Shown here: piece by piece, positions 44,452 to 56,389 of the stretch
How the letters are laid out: the number at the start of each line of letters is the position of its first letter
How positions within the stretch are numbered: the first letter of the stretch is position 1
Assembly: GCA_022410635.1 (NCBI GenBank)
Contig: JAJVDF010000192.1
Span: forward strand, 823,482-887,481
DNA length: 64,000 nucleotides
Direction of reading: 5' to 3'
Source of the DNA: Tretioscincus oriximinensis
Taxonomy: Eukaryota > Chordata > Lepidosauria > Squamata > Gymnophthalmidae
Made by a program: the position numbers and the translations under genes
Notes under the pieces: model-generated
The model's database searches: none
Seen by the model: the letters and a program-made list of their open reading frames with translations, nothing else
Told to the model about the DNA's origin: nothing

Positions 44452-45396
44452 TTAAAAGGAAGACGGCACCTTTGGATTGAGCAAACGCTTTATAGCTTCC
44501 TTCATTTCTTTGTTCCTCAGGCAGTATATGATAGGGTTCAGCATTGGAGTCACNATATTGTAGAGCACAGAAACAAGAGTGTTTATGGATACTGAATTAC
44601 TGGTGCTGGATCTGTTGTAATTGAACATGCAGGTGGAATAAAACAAGATGATAACCATGAGGTGAGAGGTGCAAGTGGAGAAGGCTTTGTGCCTGCCCTG
44701 GGTGGTCTGGATTCTCATCACTGCTGCCACAATNTGGATATAAGACATTGCAATACAAAGGAAAGGGCTGACTCCAAGCAACATGGTAACTGCCAATAAA
44801 GTGACTTGGTTGGGGAAGGTGTTTGTGCAAGATAGCTTGAGTAGCTGNGGGACATCGCAGAATAAGTGATCAAGGTTGTGAGAAGCACAAAAAGGCAGGA
44901 GAGCGGTCATGACAGTGTGGAGGATGGCATTGAGGAAGCCACAGGTCCAGGAAGCTGCCACCAGTTGGATGTAAACTCTTCTACTCATCAAATGGGCATA
45001 TGTAAGGGGGTGGCAGATGGCAACATATCGGTCATATGCCATTACAGCCAGAAGGACAGACTCAACCCCTACAAAAGTTACTAAAAAGTAAAGCTGGACC
45101 AGGCAGGCATGAATGGAAATGCTCTTGATCTCTGCCAGCATATTCTTGAGCACATGAGGTACGGTGACCGATGTATAACAGATGTCTAGGAATGACAAGT
45201 GCTTAATAAAATAGTACATGGGCGTTTGGAGACTAGAATCCAGCCCAGCAGTAATCAGTATAAGGCTATTTCCAAGNAAAGTGATGATATATATGATCAG
45301 AAAAAGGATGAAGAACAAAACCTGAGGCTCAGGGAAATTGGCAAAGCCCAGGAAAAGAAATTCTGTGGTCAGACTCTGATTTCTTATCTGTTCCAT
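44452..45396 (-). CDS. Olfactory receptor, class II, second subfamily (apparently intact)
   Basis: A single-exon olfactory receptor of 314 residues. The glycosylation site is NQS at 6-8, GN of TM1 at 42-43, PMYYF at 59-63, [10 protein letters not shown] at 119-128, cysteines at 98 and 180, SYI at 218-220, [10 protein letters not shown] at 238-247 and [14 protein letters not shown] at 284-297. Four single Ns give unknown residues at 40, 183, 221 and 281. The frame is otherwise open; a stop hidden by an N cannot be excluded. The sequence differs clearly from the pair at 23 and 28 kb (for example [16 protein letters not shown] and HAFSTC-type loops), so it belongs to another class II subfamily that I cannot name securely. 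Confidence 0.9.
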   Translation of the reverse strand: MEQIRNQSLTTEFLFLGFANFPEPQVLFFILFLIIYIITXLGNSLILITAGLDSSLQTPMYYFIKHLSFLDICYTSVTVPHVLKNMLAEIKSISIHACLVQLYFLVTFVGVESVLLAVMAYDRYVAICHPLTYAHLMSRRVYIQLVAASWTCGFLNAILHTVMTALLPFCASHNLDHLFCDVXQLLKLSCTNTFPNQVTLLAVTMLLGVSPFLCIAMSYIXIVAAVMRIQTTQGRHKAFSTCTSHLMVIILFYSTCMFNYNRSSTSNSVSINTLVSVLYNXVTPMLNPIIYCLRNKEMKEAIKRLLNPKVPSSF

Positions 45397-45507
45397 ACTT
45401 TATACCTGAAACACGTAAGTAGAGATGGTCATGTCAACTGGGAATGTATTAAATCACCAATTCGAAACATTCATATATGCATTGATTACTTCTTGGTTCA
45501 GACAGAA

Positions 45508-45779
45508 CATTAGAACATAAGAGCAAGCTTGCTGAATCAGGCCATTGCTTATCTAGTCCAGCATTCTATTGCTCCCACATGGTGGTCCACCAACATCTGG
45601 CTCTTCTCAAGCAGAAATNAAAAGCAAAACCTTTATCTCTTCTCACTTTCTGTAAATGGCCTTTAGAGGCATCCTACCTCTCTCCCAAACTTGATGGTCA
45701 TACTATGGATACATGAATTTGACTAATCCTATCTTGAAGCTCTCCAGGCTGGTTGCTGTCACCACCACTTCTCANACCA
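45508..45779 (-). repeat. Old CR1 3'-end fragment
   Basis: AACATAAGAGCAAGCTTGCTGAATCAGGCC, ATCTAGTCCAGCATTCT and the closing GAAGCTCTCCAGGCTGG are the inverse of the CR1 3' end, diverged. Confidence 0.7.
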
Positions 45780-46036
45780 GATGCAAGTAGAATACTATTT
45801 CATGAACTGTAGTTCAAGCCCCTTGGCTTCCTCCAGGTTTGAAGTGACATGGCCACACATTATGGCATGGCAGGACCCATTTTGGGCCCTGGAGAAACTT
45901 CCATGCAAGGCCTTCAATGGGCAGATGATGCTAAACAAAACTGTTTTGTCATTTAGAACTATGTCTAAAGGGAGAACCAGCAGGGTCCCAAACATATCCT
46001 ACTGTAAAATTATCATCATGTAATGCAGGGATGCTT

Positions 46037-46293
46037 GAGAGCCAGTTTGGTTTAATGGTTAGAATGTCGGACTTGTACCTGGTAGTCTTACGGTTCGATT
46101 CTCCACTCCTCCATGAAAACCAGCTGGATGACCTTGGGCCAGTCACAGTTCCTAGAACTCTCTCAGCCCCACCTACTCCACAGGGTGTCTGTTGTGGAGA
46201 AAGCAACAAAAGCTATGTGCGCCACCCTATGGCTGGCCGCCCTGAGACCTTCGGATATAGGGTGGGATACAAGTATAAATAAATAAATAAATA
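46037..46293 (+). repeat. tRNA-derived SINE, (AAAT)n-tailed family, intact
   Basis: The head GGTTTAATGGTTAGAATGTC holds an A-box-like segment and CGGTTCGATTCTCC matches the pol III B box. The core CCTTGGGCCAGTCACAGTTC, CACAGGGTGTCTGTTGTGGA follows, then GGGTGGGATACAAGTATAAAT and (AAAT)n. It is the reference copy for the fragments at 1100, 9545, 58070 and 60113. Confidence 0.85.
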
Positions 46294-46299
46294 ATATTT

Positions 46300-47050
46300 A
46301 TACTCTTGGAAGCCAGAGAGAGGCTAGATTATAACCATTGAGCCCAGGTAAAAGCTGCACATTCAGAAGTTCTTAAAGGTAAAGATACACTAATTTGTCA
46401 CTTGAGAGATTACCTGAATTACCTGGAAAAACCTTCTGCATGCCTTTACCCAGATGAAAAAGACTCCCAAATATACACAACATTGGGCATACCATAAAAC
46501 AATCTCATGGCAATCATTCATTTTCCTATCATCTTTAGCATTCTGAAAATACACATTTTTTCATGAGGAGACATGAGGGAATAGCAAGGAATGGAGTCCT
46601 TTGGTCTTGTGCTTCACACATTCAAACATTAATTCTTTCTCCCTGTTTTACTTCAGCATGTAGATCTTCACTTTTTATACTCATTTTCTTAATTGTTTGG
46701 TGAAATCTGATTAAACTGGGTTTCTTTACAGTCCTTTCCTTTTCAGGCCATTTGCTCAACTGTCAAGCCACAACTATTTGGAGTACAACTCACAGAATCT
46801 ACACAATTATTTCTGAATACTAGCAAGCTGGTATGGAAACTAGTCCAGCAACTGCCTGAGAGGATTCCTGTTTGAGAAACACTAGAATCAGGATAGTTTC
46901 CTAAAGATAATCCTTGCAAATTGTATTGAGATGAATTCCACGATGTAAGAACATATTTCAGTACTTTCCCCNCAATGGTAATATGTGCTTCTTTGACAAC
47001 AATAACAACAGCAAAAACAAAAAAGATTTTCAGTTGTTGTTTTATGTGTG
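46300..47050. other. Intergenic stretch, nothing recognised
   Basis: No supported feature. Confidence 0.4.
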
Positions 47051-47059
47051 TTTTAGTCC

Positions 47060-47215
47060 TACAGTTTCCTTTCTGAAGTGTGGGTAGCCAGAATTGTCCA
47101 CCATATTCNAAATGTGACCCCACCATAAAGAGACACAATTATGCTTGCAACTTATTTTCTATTTCCTTCTTAACTGCTCCTAATGAAGATATTAAGAACA
47201 GAAGCTGGATTTTTT
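47060..47215 (-). repeat. CR1 coding-region remnant
   Basis: GTAGCCAGAATTGTCCACCATATTC and the following 80 bp parallel 11165-11300 of the reverse CR1 copy (GTGACCAGAATTGTACCCAG), well diverged. Confidence 0.55.
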
Positions 47216-47259
47216 TCATGCAAAATGTGCCACAAATCATAACAAAAGAAATTAGATAA

Positions 47260-47296
47260 NNNNNNNNNNNNNNNNNNNNNNNNNNNNNNNNNNNNN
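47260..47296. other. Assembly gap (Ns)
   Basis: A short run of N that removes one end of a hAT-type MITE whose other end is at 47480. Confidence 0.99.
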
Positions 47297-47480
47297 CCCC
47301 CGCAGCTGCGCGCGTGCGCATGGACGCTTGTGAGACAGGCAGGAAAGACGTTCTGCCTGTCTCGCTACAAGCGTCCGTATGCGCATGCGCACGCACGCGC
47401 ACGTGCGCATGTACGTACGCGCGCGCACGCACGCACCCCCACCCGTCCCGGTTTTGGGTTGCCATAATATGGCAACCCTA
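47297..47480. mobile_element. hAT-type MITE, family 'TAGGGTTGCC' (copy 2, partial)
   Basis: The right end CCCGTCCCGGTTTTGGGTTGCC..ATATGGCAACCCTA and the GACGCTTGTGAGACAGGCAG / CTGTCTCGCTACAAGCGTCC inverted pair match the element at 16420. The left end is in the N gap. Confidence 0.8.
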
Positions 47481-47539
47481 CATATGAAGCATAGCATAAT
47501 CAAGAATGAATAACTTAAAACATCAGGGGAAAACCTTTA

Positions 47540-47601
47540 TCTTTTCCTGGTATTGCCATATTTTCCTGGTATTGCCATATTTTCCTGGTATTGCCATATT
47601 G
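47540..47601. repeat. Tandem repeat, about 19-bp unit, three copies
   Basis: TTTTCCTGGTATTGCCATA is repeated three times in direct tandem. Confidence 0.9.
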
Positions 47602-48679
47602 TCAACCACATTGACCACATGGCTGGGAGAATAGGAATTTGAAGTTCTAAAATCTCCCAGTTTCCCAATGTTCATCACACTAATCTGAAAATTACTAAGG
47701 TAGCCTCCAGATACTTAAATTCAGCATCTCATTGTATGGAAGTCAGAGCCACTAAACTGATGCTGGCTCATCCGTCAGATGAACCAGGTTTAAGGGAGTT
47801 CTGAAATTCTTGAACTTTCTTTAAAAATCTGGTTATTGTTCATGCTGTGCCAGGGCCTGTATCAGTTCAGTTACACATCTTCGATCTAGAAATTTTAGCC
47901 AGACCTGTATTAATCTCCTTCTGATTCACAACAGAATGACAAAGAAAAACAGATTTTTGGAAGAAGAAAAAAAGAGAGCATGCTAGTTACATTTCATAGC
48001 AAAAAAAACTTAAGTTCTACTTAGAATTCCTATCCCAGTATATCCATTATTTGTATCGTAGATGCAAAGGATCTTTGTGTATATGGATGTTAACNAAGTC
48101 CTATGAAGGAAGAAAATGATAATGAATGAGAACCGAAAGAGAAGTTAAGAATAAAACAAAGGAAAAGAATCTTGAGCTCTTTGGAAATTTACAGGTATAC
48201 TAGAAAAGCATATTTGCCATGGCTCTCACCATAATGCAGCATGCATATTTTTTCCTGTTTCTTCCATATGTATCCAAGTTCTTTAATCACACTAAAGAAA
48301 AAGGTGCAGCTTTTATTTTGAATCCAGATTGCTCTCAAACATTTTAATTGNATTTCTATCTTTGATGCAAATCACATGAGCATGAATGCATGTCCTTGAG
48401 AATTACCTGAGAATTCCTGGCCCAGGAGAAACACTTTCCTGTTCCCATCTAATCTTACTGTTAAATTCTCTGGAGANGTTTGTACCTTGATTGGACCCAG
48501 AAGGCTATTGGAAGGCACTAAGNAACTTAATCTTTCAATCATTCATAGACTTTTACCCCAATTCTTCAAAGGCACAGTATTTATTTGTGTTTGACATCCT
48601 CTAAAGAAGCTTCTTGAAGTTTTCTTGGAACAGTAGATTTCTGGTGGTTTTTTCCCATTATGCAGACTGAACACAGTAG

Positions 48680-49290
48680 GAAATCAAATTAGGAATATTA
48701 ATATGGACAACCAATGGCCATGTCTTCAACAGACTGGACATAATTCGGTTGGAGGGGTTTCTCAGTGGCCAATACTAACCCTTATGCTATTCAACATTTA
48801 TATGAAACAGTTTGGAAAGTATATCAAGGGATATGGAGTGAGATGTCATCAATTTGCTACTGATACCTTATCTGTCTATTTCATGTGAGTCATGGAAGAC
48901 ATTTTCATACCATAAAATCCCAATGCCAGGAAATTAAAGAATAACCAATTCTGGATGGAGTTATTTTGCCCAGAAAAATAGGGTGAAAGATCTGGGGATG
49001 CTGCTGGATTCATCAATGTTACCACCATCTCCAAACTGTTAATCTGTTTTGGCCTTTTATGGATAAAAGCAACATAACTACAGTAATCTATGCACTAAAT
49101 TTCATTTGCTGTTATCAGTAGAAACTGTGTAAGTGAGAACAATCAGGACTGAGGACTAAAAGGCTGCTAGGATAAATTTGATGATTATTATATTGGAGCC
49201 AATACTGAATAAAATACATAATTTCAGCTGAACTCAAACAATTCTTAGCATTTGACATTCCTTTCCCAATCAATTATTCATTGTGATTGT
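48680..49290 (+). repeat. L2-like LINE reverse-transcriptase remnant
   Basis: 48750-48880 reads LTLMLFNIYMKQFGKYIKGY then GVRCHQFATDT, a decayed YADDT active-site region of an L2-type reverse transcriptase; LGMLLDSS-like sequence follows near 48990. Confidence 0.7.
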
Positions 49291-49299
49291 TCTTNTTGT

Positions 49300-50010
49300 T
49301 GTTGTTGTTATTGTCAACCATGTATTTTAAAAAAGCTTATAAACCATCTGGAAATAATTTTCTTTCTTAGCTTTTCAGTTGGAGATTGGTGAAGTGACAA
49401 CAGAAAGGTTGCGAGAGAAAACTCTTTCCAGAGGGCTCTGCATCCTGCACGAGGGCATGTGGAATGGCATGTGAAATCAGGTTCTGATTGATTTTCTAGT
49501 TATAGCACTACACTGACCATCAGGCCAAAGAATGCAGATCTATTGACATTGTGTCTTAGACATCTTGGCTCCAGCATTACCAGATCTAAATCACGTGGGA
49601 GACTCCCAGAGTTTCATGACCTCATCAACCTACCAGTCATCACTGTGAGTACTGAAGAAGAATGAAATGTCAAACAGTGGACACAATTCTGTTTTTATTG
49701 GAAATAAAATGGAAATTGATTCTATAAAAAAGTGAAAATCCAGATCAGTATGTGGGGGAAAGACTGAAGGCAAAATGAAAGGAGGAAGTTGGATGGATGG
49801 CAACAAACATAAATTCGAAGAGACTTCAAGGGGGAGTGAAAGATGTGCTGCTGCATGCTGTATTTTAAAGGGTTGAATATGACTTACAGTTTAAACAACA
49901 ATATTAAAAAGCAACCCTTGAAAAGAAAAATGAAAACCAGCAACCTAATGCTAAAAAATAAGATAGAGAAGATCTCCACAGCTAGATAGGCAGCAGGCAG
50001 CATGTAATCA
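49300..50010. other. Intergenic stretch, nothing recognised
   Basis: No supported feature. Confidence 0.4.
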
Positions 50011-50017
50011 TCTTAAT

Positions 50018-50324
50018 GCACAGATAGCTCAGTTGCTAAGGAATCCATCTCTCATCTGCGATATCGGGTTTCAAAGCCCTGTGTGGGACGTGGGGAGGGG
50101 TGAGCANCTTCCACTAGCCTGTAGCTCTAGCCAACCCAGCTATTCAAAACCAAGACATGCAAGAAATTGCAACTAACTGCAAGTAGATACATGGGAACCA
50201 TCATAGCCTGGTGGGGAAGATAGAATGTGAGCCCTTGGGCAAAATACCCTTGTTAGCTGCTTTTTGTCCCTTTGAAAGGTGAGAAAAGCGGCGTATAAGA
50301 ATCCAGTTCTTTTTCTTTTTCTTA
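50018..50324 (+). repeat. tRNA-derived SINE, (CTT)n-tailed family
   Basis: CACAGATAGCTCAGTTGCTA and the rest of the 300-bp unit are present, ending TTCTTTTTCTTTTTCTT. Confidence 0.85.
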
Positions 50325-50329
50325 TGAGA

Positions 50330-51180
50330 TTTACCTTGAGAAAACTGTATTTTCCCCACAATTCCATTGACCCCAGATCGACAAAGTTAATTACTCAATT
50401 TTCATTATTTCTATTTAAACATCATTTCCTCAGAACATGTATGTAAAAAGATATATATTTATGTAATCTGTGTAGATTAATTTTTTTTCTAGAGTGTTAA
50501 AGCAAAAAATAATTATAGCTTTTAAAAATGGGTCTGTGATTAAAATGTCAGTTGTGAATGTTTTTTTTCCATATGTGTTGGCTAAAATAACCATATAGTT
50601 GCTGAGGAGGATTACATGTTCTCACAGGCTTGTGAAAAGGGGGAGTAGGGGAAAGGAAGATGGAGTGGAGAGGTGTTACCGTGTAGCATGGAGTTGAAAT
50701 TGTTATGACACATTTTTGTGCGCCATGCTGTTCTCAAAAAAAAAATCGACTTTGATTCCTAACCCCCTTCTTTCTCTCTCCCCCCCCCAACCTTTGTTAT
50801 TGGAAAGTGGAAAAACAGTTCCTGGAACAGGAATACTAATCCCATCATGGAAGCCTGCAAGTTTGGAAACAATGTCCTGATATATTTTGGTTGCAAATTA
50901 AAAGCCTTGGCATTAGTACATAACTATAAATTAAGAATAATCTTTGTAGAATTACTTATTTAATATTGGGAGTGATTACTATCTAAAACACAGTACCTTT
51001 AAACTTCTGAAGAAAATTCTTTTAAACTTCTTTTCTTTCTGAAGAATTGGCCTCTGGCAATTCTGCTACAGTAGAAAGGCCTTTCATCTTCTATATTTGC
51101 ATAGTTACTTGGCCAGCTCCACTGCAATAGAAGGCAGAAGGGCCTTGGCAAGACTTCCATTGCCAAAATTCCTCATAACA
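50330..51180. other. Intergenic stretch, nothing recognised
   Basis: AT-rich, with a C run near 50780; no supported feature. Confidence 0.4.
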
Positions 51181-51182
51181 CT

Positions 51183-51455
51183 CATAAGAACATAAGAACA
51201 TAAGAAGAGCCATACTGGATCAGGCCACAGCCCATCGAGTCCAGCATTCTGTGTCACACAGAGGCCCACCAAATGCACCTGGGCAGTTCAAACAGAGGAA
51301 AGCAAAATATCCTCCTGTTCGTGACTCCCTGCAAATGGTATTTCAAGAGTCCTGCCTGTTGCTCCATCCTGGAGGCTACATCCAGACAACTATCTTAGTA
51401 TCCATTTATACACTTAGTGTCCATAAACCTGTCTAGTCCTGTCTTGAAACTATCC
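51183..51455 (-). repeat. CR1 3'-end fragment
   Basis: CATAAGAACATAAGAAGAGCC through CTATCTTAGTATCCATTTATAC to the inverse of AGTTTCAAGACAGGACTAGA; truncated at 51455. Confidence 0.85.
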
Positions 51456-51459
51456 ACTC

Positions 51460-52400
51460 AGAGCCAAACGATCAATAGTGATTGCTTTCGTTCTTGGCTG
51501 CACCTGAATTTCCCATGCTGCATTGGTGGGTATAAAAGAGGGATTTTTGATCAAGCTCTCTCTTTTCTTCTTTTGCTCTTGGATCTGAAATTCTCTGCTG
51601 TCTCTTCTTCACCCTTTTTTCCCCTAATTTTCTACTCTATTTTAATGTGTTTTTCTTTTTTCCCCGTTCTTTTTTTTCCTTCCCCCTTTCTTTTATTGAA
51701 ACTTACCCTCAAAGAAAGCCTTTGCTATGCCATTGAGGCCAAATTGTTGTTCCTTTTAAAGTGTAAGAAATAACTTTCTATGGAAGCCTTGATTTCTGCT
51801 TCATTTTGGCCAGTTCCTATCTGTTGATTTACCATTTTTAAAGCCTTTGCTCAAATTTCCCATTTAACATCACAAAATTTCCCAGCACTGTGTTGTGTAT
51901 GTAGTTTGTCTTTAATAAAACCATGATGAAAATTGTCACTTTGCACATGTGGGTGATTGGCATTTGTACACATCTGAATATATTAATTATTGAAATATTT
52001 GGAAGTAATTACTGCACCATTATGGGAGCAAGAACCTAAGTAGTAATGGTTTGGACTTGCCCTGTAAATTTGTCCTAAGATCTGATAAGGTTAATAAGAA
52101 GCAACTGTAGGAACTAAACTAAGGCCTGCATTTATCCCTTGCTACTCGATATCACATTAGTTGCAAGAAATGAAGAAAGTATCCTTTCAGAAGTTTGTTT
52201 AATCAATACAATATCACATTTCTGTTGTGGTATTCAGGTTTGAAAGATAGCGTGTTCATTATTTCACCAATGTCAATAACGGATAATCATTCTTATGAAT
52301 GTAAAATTAAGAGCATTTGAGGCTATAATATACTGTGGGGGGGAAAACTGGCCAAGCTGATAATAAAAGATAAGATGGGTCAATTCTCAGTGTTGGCTCT
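51460..52400. other. Intergenic stretch, nothing recognised
   Basis: A T/C-rich part (51555-51700) and no supported gene. Confidence 0.4.
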
Positions 52401-52409
52401 TTCCTACAT

Positions 52410-52601
52410 GGGCTGACCAGATTACCCCTTTTTTTGGGGGGGGGGGGGTTTGAAAACCCAGTTTTGGGGTGCCTCCCAGTTTTTTCTGAGGAAATTTTTT
52501 TCAAAAAAAGATTTTTTTCTCCTCAGAAAAAAACAGGAGGCACCCCCAAAACAGGATTTCAACACCCTCCAAAAGGGGTCATCTGGTCAGCCTACCTACA
52601 G
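52410..52601. repeat. Palindromic MITE, 'GGCTGACCAGATGACCCC' family
   Basis: GGGCTGACCAGATTACCCC at the left is mirrored by GGGGTCATCTGGTCAGCC at the right. A second inverted pair surrounds the centre (GGTGCCTCCCAGTTTTTTCTGAGG and its inverse). It abuts the olfactory receptor pseudogene. Confidence 0.7.
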
Positions 52602-52606
52602 TCATC

Positions 52607-52836
52607 TTCTGGAAAACATGTTTCACATTCTTGTGTATTTGTCTTGTTTGAAGATGACTTGGTCTGAGGCTGCAGTACATGGACATAGTTGTCCCATGGA
52701 ATATGGTCACTACTGTGAAGTGATAAGTACAAGTTGAAAAGGCTTTAGATCTACCCTCATTGGATTGCATCTTCAGTATGGCAGCAATAACTTTATATTT
52801 ATGATTTATGGCATAAACCTGAGGGAGGCAAATATC
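52607..52836 (-). pseudogene. Olfactory receptor pseudogene fragment (TM5-TM6 region)
   Basis: The minus-strand frame reads [20 protein letters not shown], then [20 protein letters not shown] and a degraded LRPS. This matches the intracellular loop 3 / TM6 signature of olfactory receptors (KAFSTC.SHLTVVT.FYGT..FMYLRP). Nothing before TM5 or after the start of extracellular loop 3 survives. The histidine-tyrosine change in the SHL motif and extra residues before LRPS also suggest decay. A palindromic repeat (52410-52601) abuts its 3' end. Confidence 0.75.
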
Positions 52837-52889
52837 CATTATCTACTTGTTTATTTATTTGTCAATGTTAAGTGATGTTATTTCATGTG

Positions 52890-52985
52890 AGAGAACCGAT
52901 CTCAAAGCCCTGTGACAATTGTGGAAAAGAGTGAGCACCCTCTACTGGCCTCAGCTACAGCTAACTCAGCTGTTCGAAACCAGAT
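52890..52985 (+). repeat. Partial tRNA-derived SINE, (CTT)n-tailed family
   Basis: GAACCGATCTCAAAGCCCTGTG, GAGTGAGCACCCTCTACTGGCC and AACTCAGCTGTTCGAAACCA match the first third of the SINE at 33114. Confidence 0.6.
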
Positions 52986-52999
52986 TATTATTATTCTGT

Positions 53000-54400
53000 A
53001 CCTCATTTTTACTGAAGATCATTTGCATACAGAACTAAGCTTTAATTTTGCTTTAGTCCACTTTCAGAATGAGAGAACACATCAACAAAGCAACATGCTG
53101 TTTTCTTTCAACATTGCACAATTCAGAAAATCCATCTTTGGGTTGAATATAATGAGAAGGAAATGTCTACTCACTTTATTGTATTATCTTATTATGAAGG
53201 TGGACTGAATCAAAGCTACATTAAAACGTGTGTGTGAATGCAATTCATTAAAAAGGAATTAAAATTAGCTTTGCTTATTAATCCATTATGATTTATTTAT
53301 ATCAAATTATGTACAGATATAATACATATCTATATTGTTTGGCTCACAGAAGGCTTACAGTCATAACTCTACCATACATAGATACTAGGAAAAATAGCAA
53401 TATTAAAACCAATAAGACATTGGTTCTAGTTACACTTTTAAACTCTCTTCAGTTCATCTTTACTCTTGAGCTCAATCCATTGTTGTTTCAAGATTAAACC
53501 CTATTCTTCAGAACTGAAGATTTAAAGTAAAGTTGTGACTGTGGCCATTGAATTAAAAGTCTTAAAAAATACCGTATTTAGAATTTCATGATTACAAATG
53601 CATTCAACAAATTGTTTTAGAGAAATTCATGCAATATCCAGCTGATATTAGCAAAAAACAAAGTTTTATTATCTGCTATAAATATTACACGATGGATCAG
53701 TACAAACTACAAAATGAAGTAAATTATCATCTGATTATCATCTGGTGGTCATCATTATAAACGGAAATTCTGGCCAAGGTTAGGTGCAACAAGACAATGA
53801 TTTTGTTCTTTAAAAAATGAAATCATGTTGGTTGCTTCTACAACTTCCCAGATTTTGCAAATATAAATTCCACAAATCAGCTTGGAATGTTTAGATAAAA
53901 TACTTTGTGGTGTACTTCAGCCATTTTTTTCCTGTAAATCATCAACATTAAGTTTGTACATTGTTTATATTATAAAGAGTGATATTCTCTGTGTCCTGTA
54001 ATGTCTGCAGAAAAAGGGCACATTTGAAATACTTCTTAAAGCTAACAAAAGAAGTTGTTCATTCAAAAAGTTTAGGAACAACATAACAGCTCATGGGTTC
54101 ATTTTCCACCTATTCCCTCCATGTTTCATCATCTGTGTCTCAAGAGATAATTCCACTAAGCTATTATCCTGGGAAAACATTCTAATTAATAGTTGTGAAA
54201 GAACATTGGTTCTCCTAATTAAATACTGAGAGAAATTAATCCAAAGTTAAATGTAGTCACTACATTTCAAGAGAGTTATTTTTAAAAATAAAAAAATAGT
54301 GTATTGTAGTTTGATCAACATCGAGGTAAGTACAAGGACACTTCTAATTCCTATTATGAAAAGAGGAAACTTATCTCTATGTTTTAGTTAATAGGAGGCA
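53000..54400. other. Intergenic stretch, little recognised
   Basis: AT-rich. CTTCAGAACTGAAGA near 53507 may be a remnant of the 'GGGCCTGGTCAC' foldback family. Confidence 0.4.
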
Positions 54401-54423
54401 CTAAAATAAAAGTACATCAGAAC

Positions 54424-54545
54424 ATAAGAAGAATGAATGAATTGGGCCAAAGGTCTCAGGGAGGATCACAATAAAAATAGTAGCAGAAGAAGACAAGGCT
54501 TTCACCCACTTTCAAATTCTTGCATTTGGCTATTAGAGGCATTCT
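54424..54545 (-). repeat. Short old CR1 3'-end fragment
   Basis: GAACATAAGAAGAATG and the TTGCATTTGGCTATTAGAGGCATTC stretch parallel the fragment at 45508. Confidence 0.4.
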
Positions 54546-54595
54546 GATGACCCCGTCAAGCTGCCACACCCCATTCTTCCTTTCTCTCATCGTCC

Positions 54596-54890
54596 TTGAC
54601 TTCACCCATCATTCCCTCTACCTACTCCCTCTACTTCTTCTTCCTCTTCCTCTTCCTTGTCTCCATCTGCTTCTTTTCTTCCTCCTCTTCTTCTTCATCC
54701 TCCTGTTCTTCTTCCTCTTCCTGTTCTTCCTCTTCCTCTTTTTCCTTTTCTTCTTCCCCATGCCCTGGGGCCCACCCACTCCTTTACCCCTCAACCCACC
54801 CTCACTCCACTCTCCTCTCATCCTACACTTCCTCCCACTCCCTCCCTTCCTCTCTACACTCTTCCTCCTCCTCTCCTCTCCCTCACCTGG
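54596..54890. repeat. Long polypyrimidine tract
   Basis: About 300 bp dominated by CTT/CCT units on the plus strand (purine-rich on the minus). The overlapping Ser/Pro/Leu and Arg/Lys frames are artefacts. Confidence 0.9.
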
Positions 54891-55426
54891 TGAGGACTGG
54901 CCAGGTGAAACCAACACCACTGGGTCGCTGTGCCTTTGATGGAGTCCTCAGCTGCAATAGGGAGCAGCCAAGTTATACTGCCAAGACTGGGCATCCAGGT
55001 GATGGCCAAAATAAGCAGTACAAACTCAACTGCTCCCCTTTGCGTTGCTGCTTGGGAGCCCTTTGTGGCCCCACTTTTAGCTGCTGGATGTTGCAGGCAT
55101 GTTGGGGATTAGCAGCAGTTGGTACAAACTCCTGCTCACTGCATGACATCACAGAGCTCTGTCAGGCAGTGAAAATTCACTCTCTTACACATTGTTTTTC
55201 TCAGTTGAGCTTGGCACCGCACCCTCAGCTGTTATACTATGACCTTAAGTAGGCTGACCCAGATGACCCCATTTGGGGGGAGGGAGGGTTGAAAATCCAT
55301 TTTTGTAACACCATCAAAATGGACTCAGCCCTTCTGGAATTTAAAACAAACATGTTTTCCACAGCTGCATTTATTAGTAAGTGTATTAATAAAAACCTTG
55401 ATTTTACAAAACAGAATTGCAATTCT

Positions 55427-55482
55427 GGAAGGAAGGAAGAAAGGAGGGAAGGAAGGAAGGAAGAAAGGTGGGAAGGAAGAAG
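55427..55482. repeat. (GGAA)n simple repeat
   Basis: GGAAGGAAGAAAGGAGGGAAGG-type units. Confidence 0.9.
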
Positions 55483-55596
55483 GAATCTTGGGCATCAGGA
55501 ACTTTTTCCAGGAAGGGCTACAAGTATCTCCCAGTCTGGAACATCCTGGTTCATCCAGGCCATTTAGGAATTCTAGAGACTAATCTATCGGATTAA

Positions 55597-55742
55597 GGCT
55601 GTAGTCACACATGCCCTTTTAAACCATTTTTAGTACTGGACAACCAAAGACCAGAAAAAATAGGGGGGGGGGGATTTCTGGTTTTCAGTTCAGTTCTTAA
55701 GGACTAAAAATAGTTTTAAAAAGATGTCTATGACTGCAGTCT
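55597..55742. repeat. Foldback MITE, 'GGGCCTGGTCAC' family (diverged)
   Basis: GTAGTCACACATGCCCTTTTAAACC on the left, GTTCAGTTCTTAAGGACTAA and TGTCTATGACTGCAG on the right. Confidence 0.5.
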
Positions 55743-55749
55743 AAAATGG

Positions 55750-56380
55750 AAAAGATCTCCACAGCTACTATGTTATCAAGTTCAAATAATAAGGAAAAAA
55801 GATATACACGCATAACAAAATACCAACATGTTGAAGGTGTTTAATTTCGCTTCATGAAAATTATCCAGTAGCTTCTTGTAAAAGAGGAAAGTAATGAAAT
55901 TGTAGAAAACCAGCAGATCCAGTATAAAATATGATATGGAGCTTTCATTAGATTGAGCAACCATTTTTCTGAGTAATGAGAGAATTCCCAGTTATGAAAA
56001 AGAAGGAAAGGATGATGTTATTATGAAGTAAAAGTTTCTCTTTCCTCGTCTAACTATCTGGTTTTTGGATCATGAAATTAAAAATGTTTGGGCTGGCATG
56101 AAATGAATGTAACTTCTTGGGAAAATACTTTTTATAAGAATATTTTCTTGTATAATGAGTACATATTTACTGTAATTACAGAAAACTATTTCATCCATTA
56201 ATAAAATTAGGCAGGATCCACATGACATCTTTTTAGCATCCCATTAAGCACATCATTAAAATGCTGTAGAAGAGTTGTGCAGAATATATATAAGCAAGTA
56301 TTCCAACTGTGCTTTCCATTCTCCCCCTCACTGTTATTGTCCAGATGTTACTGGCTACAACATCCTACCTTTTGTTTTAT
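55750..56380. other. Intergenic stretch, nothing recognised
   Basis: No supported feature. Confidence 0.4.
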
Positions 56381-56389
56381 CTGCCTGGG

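Noticed and set aside
46037..46110. Possible tRNA gene
   Set aside because: It has a pol III B box but no full cloverleaf, and the same unit with the same body recurs; it is a SINE head.
54520..55252. Ser/Pro/Leu-rich frames of 139 and 218 codons
   Set aside because: Translation of a homopyrimidine tract; the opposite strand gives an equally meaningless Arg/Lys frame.
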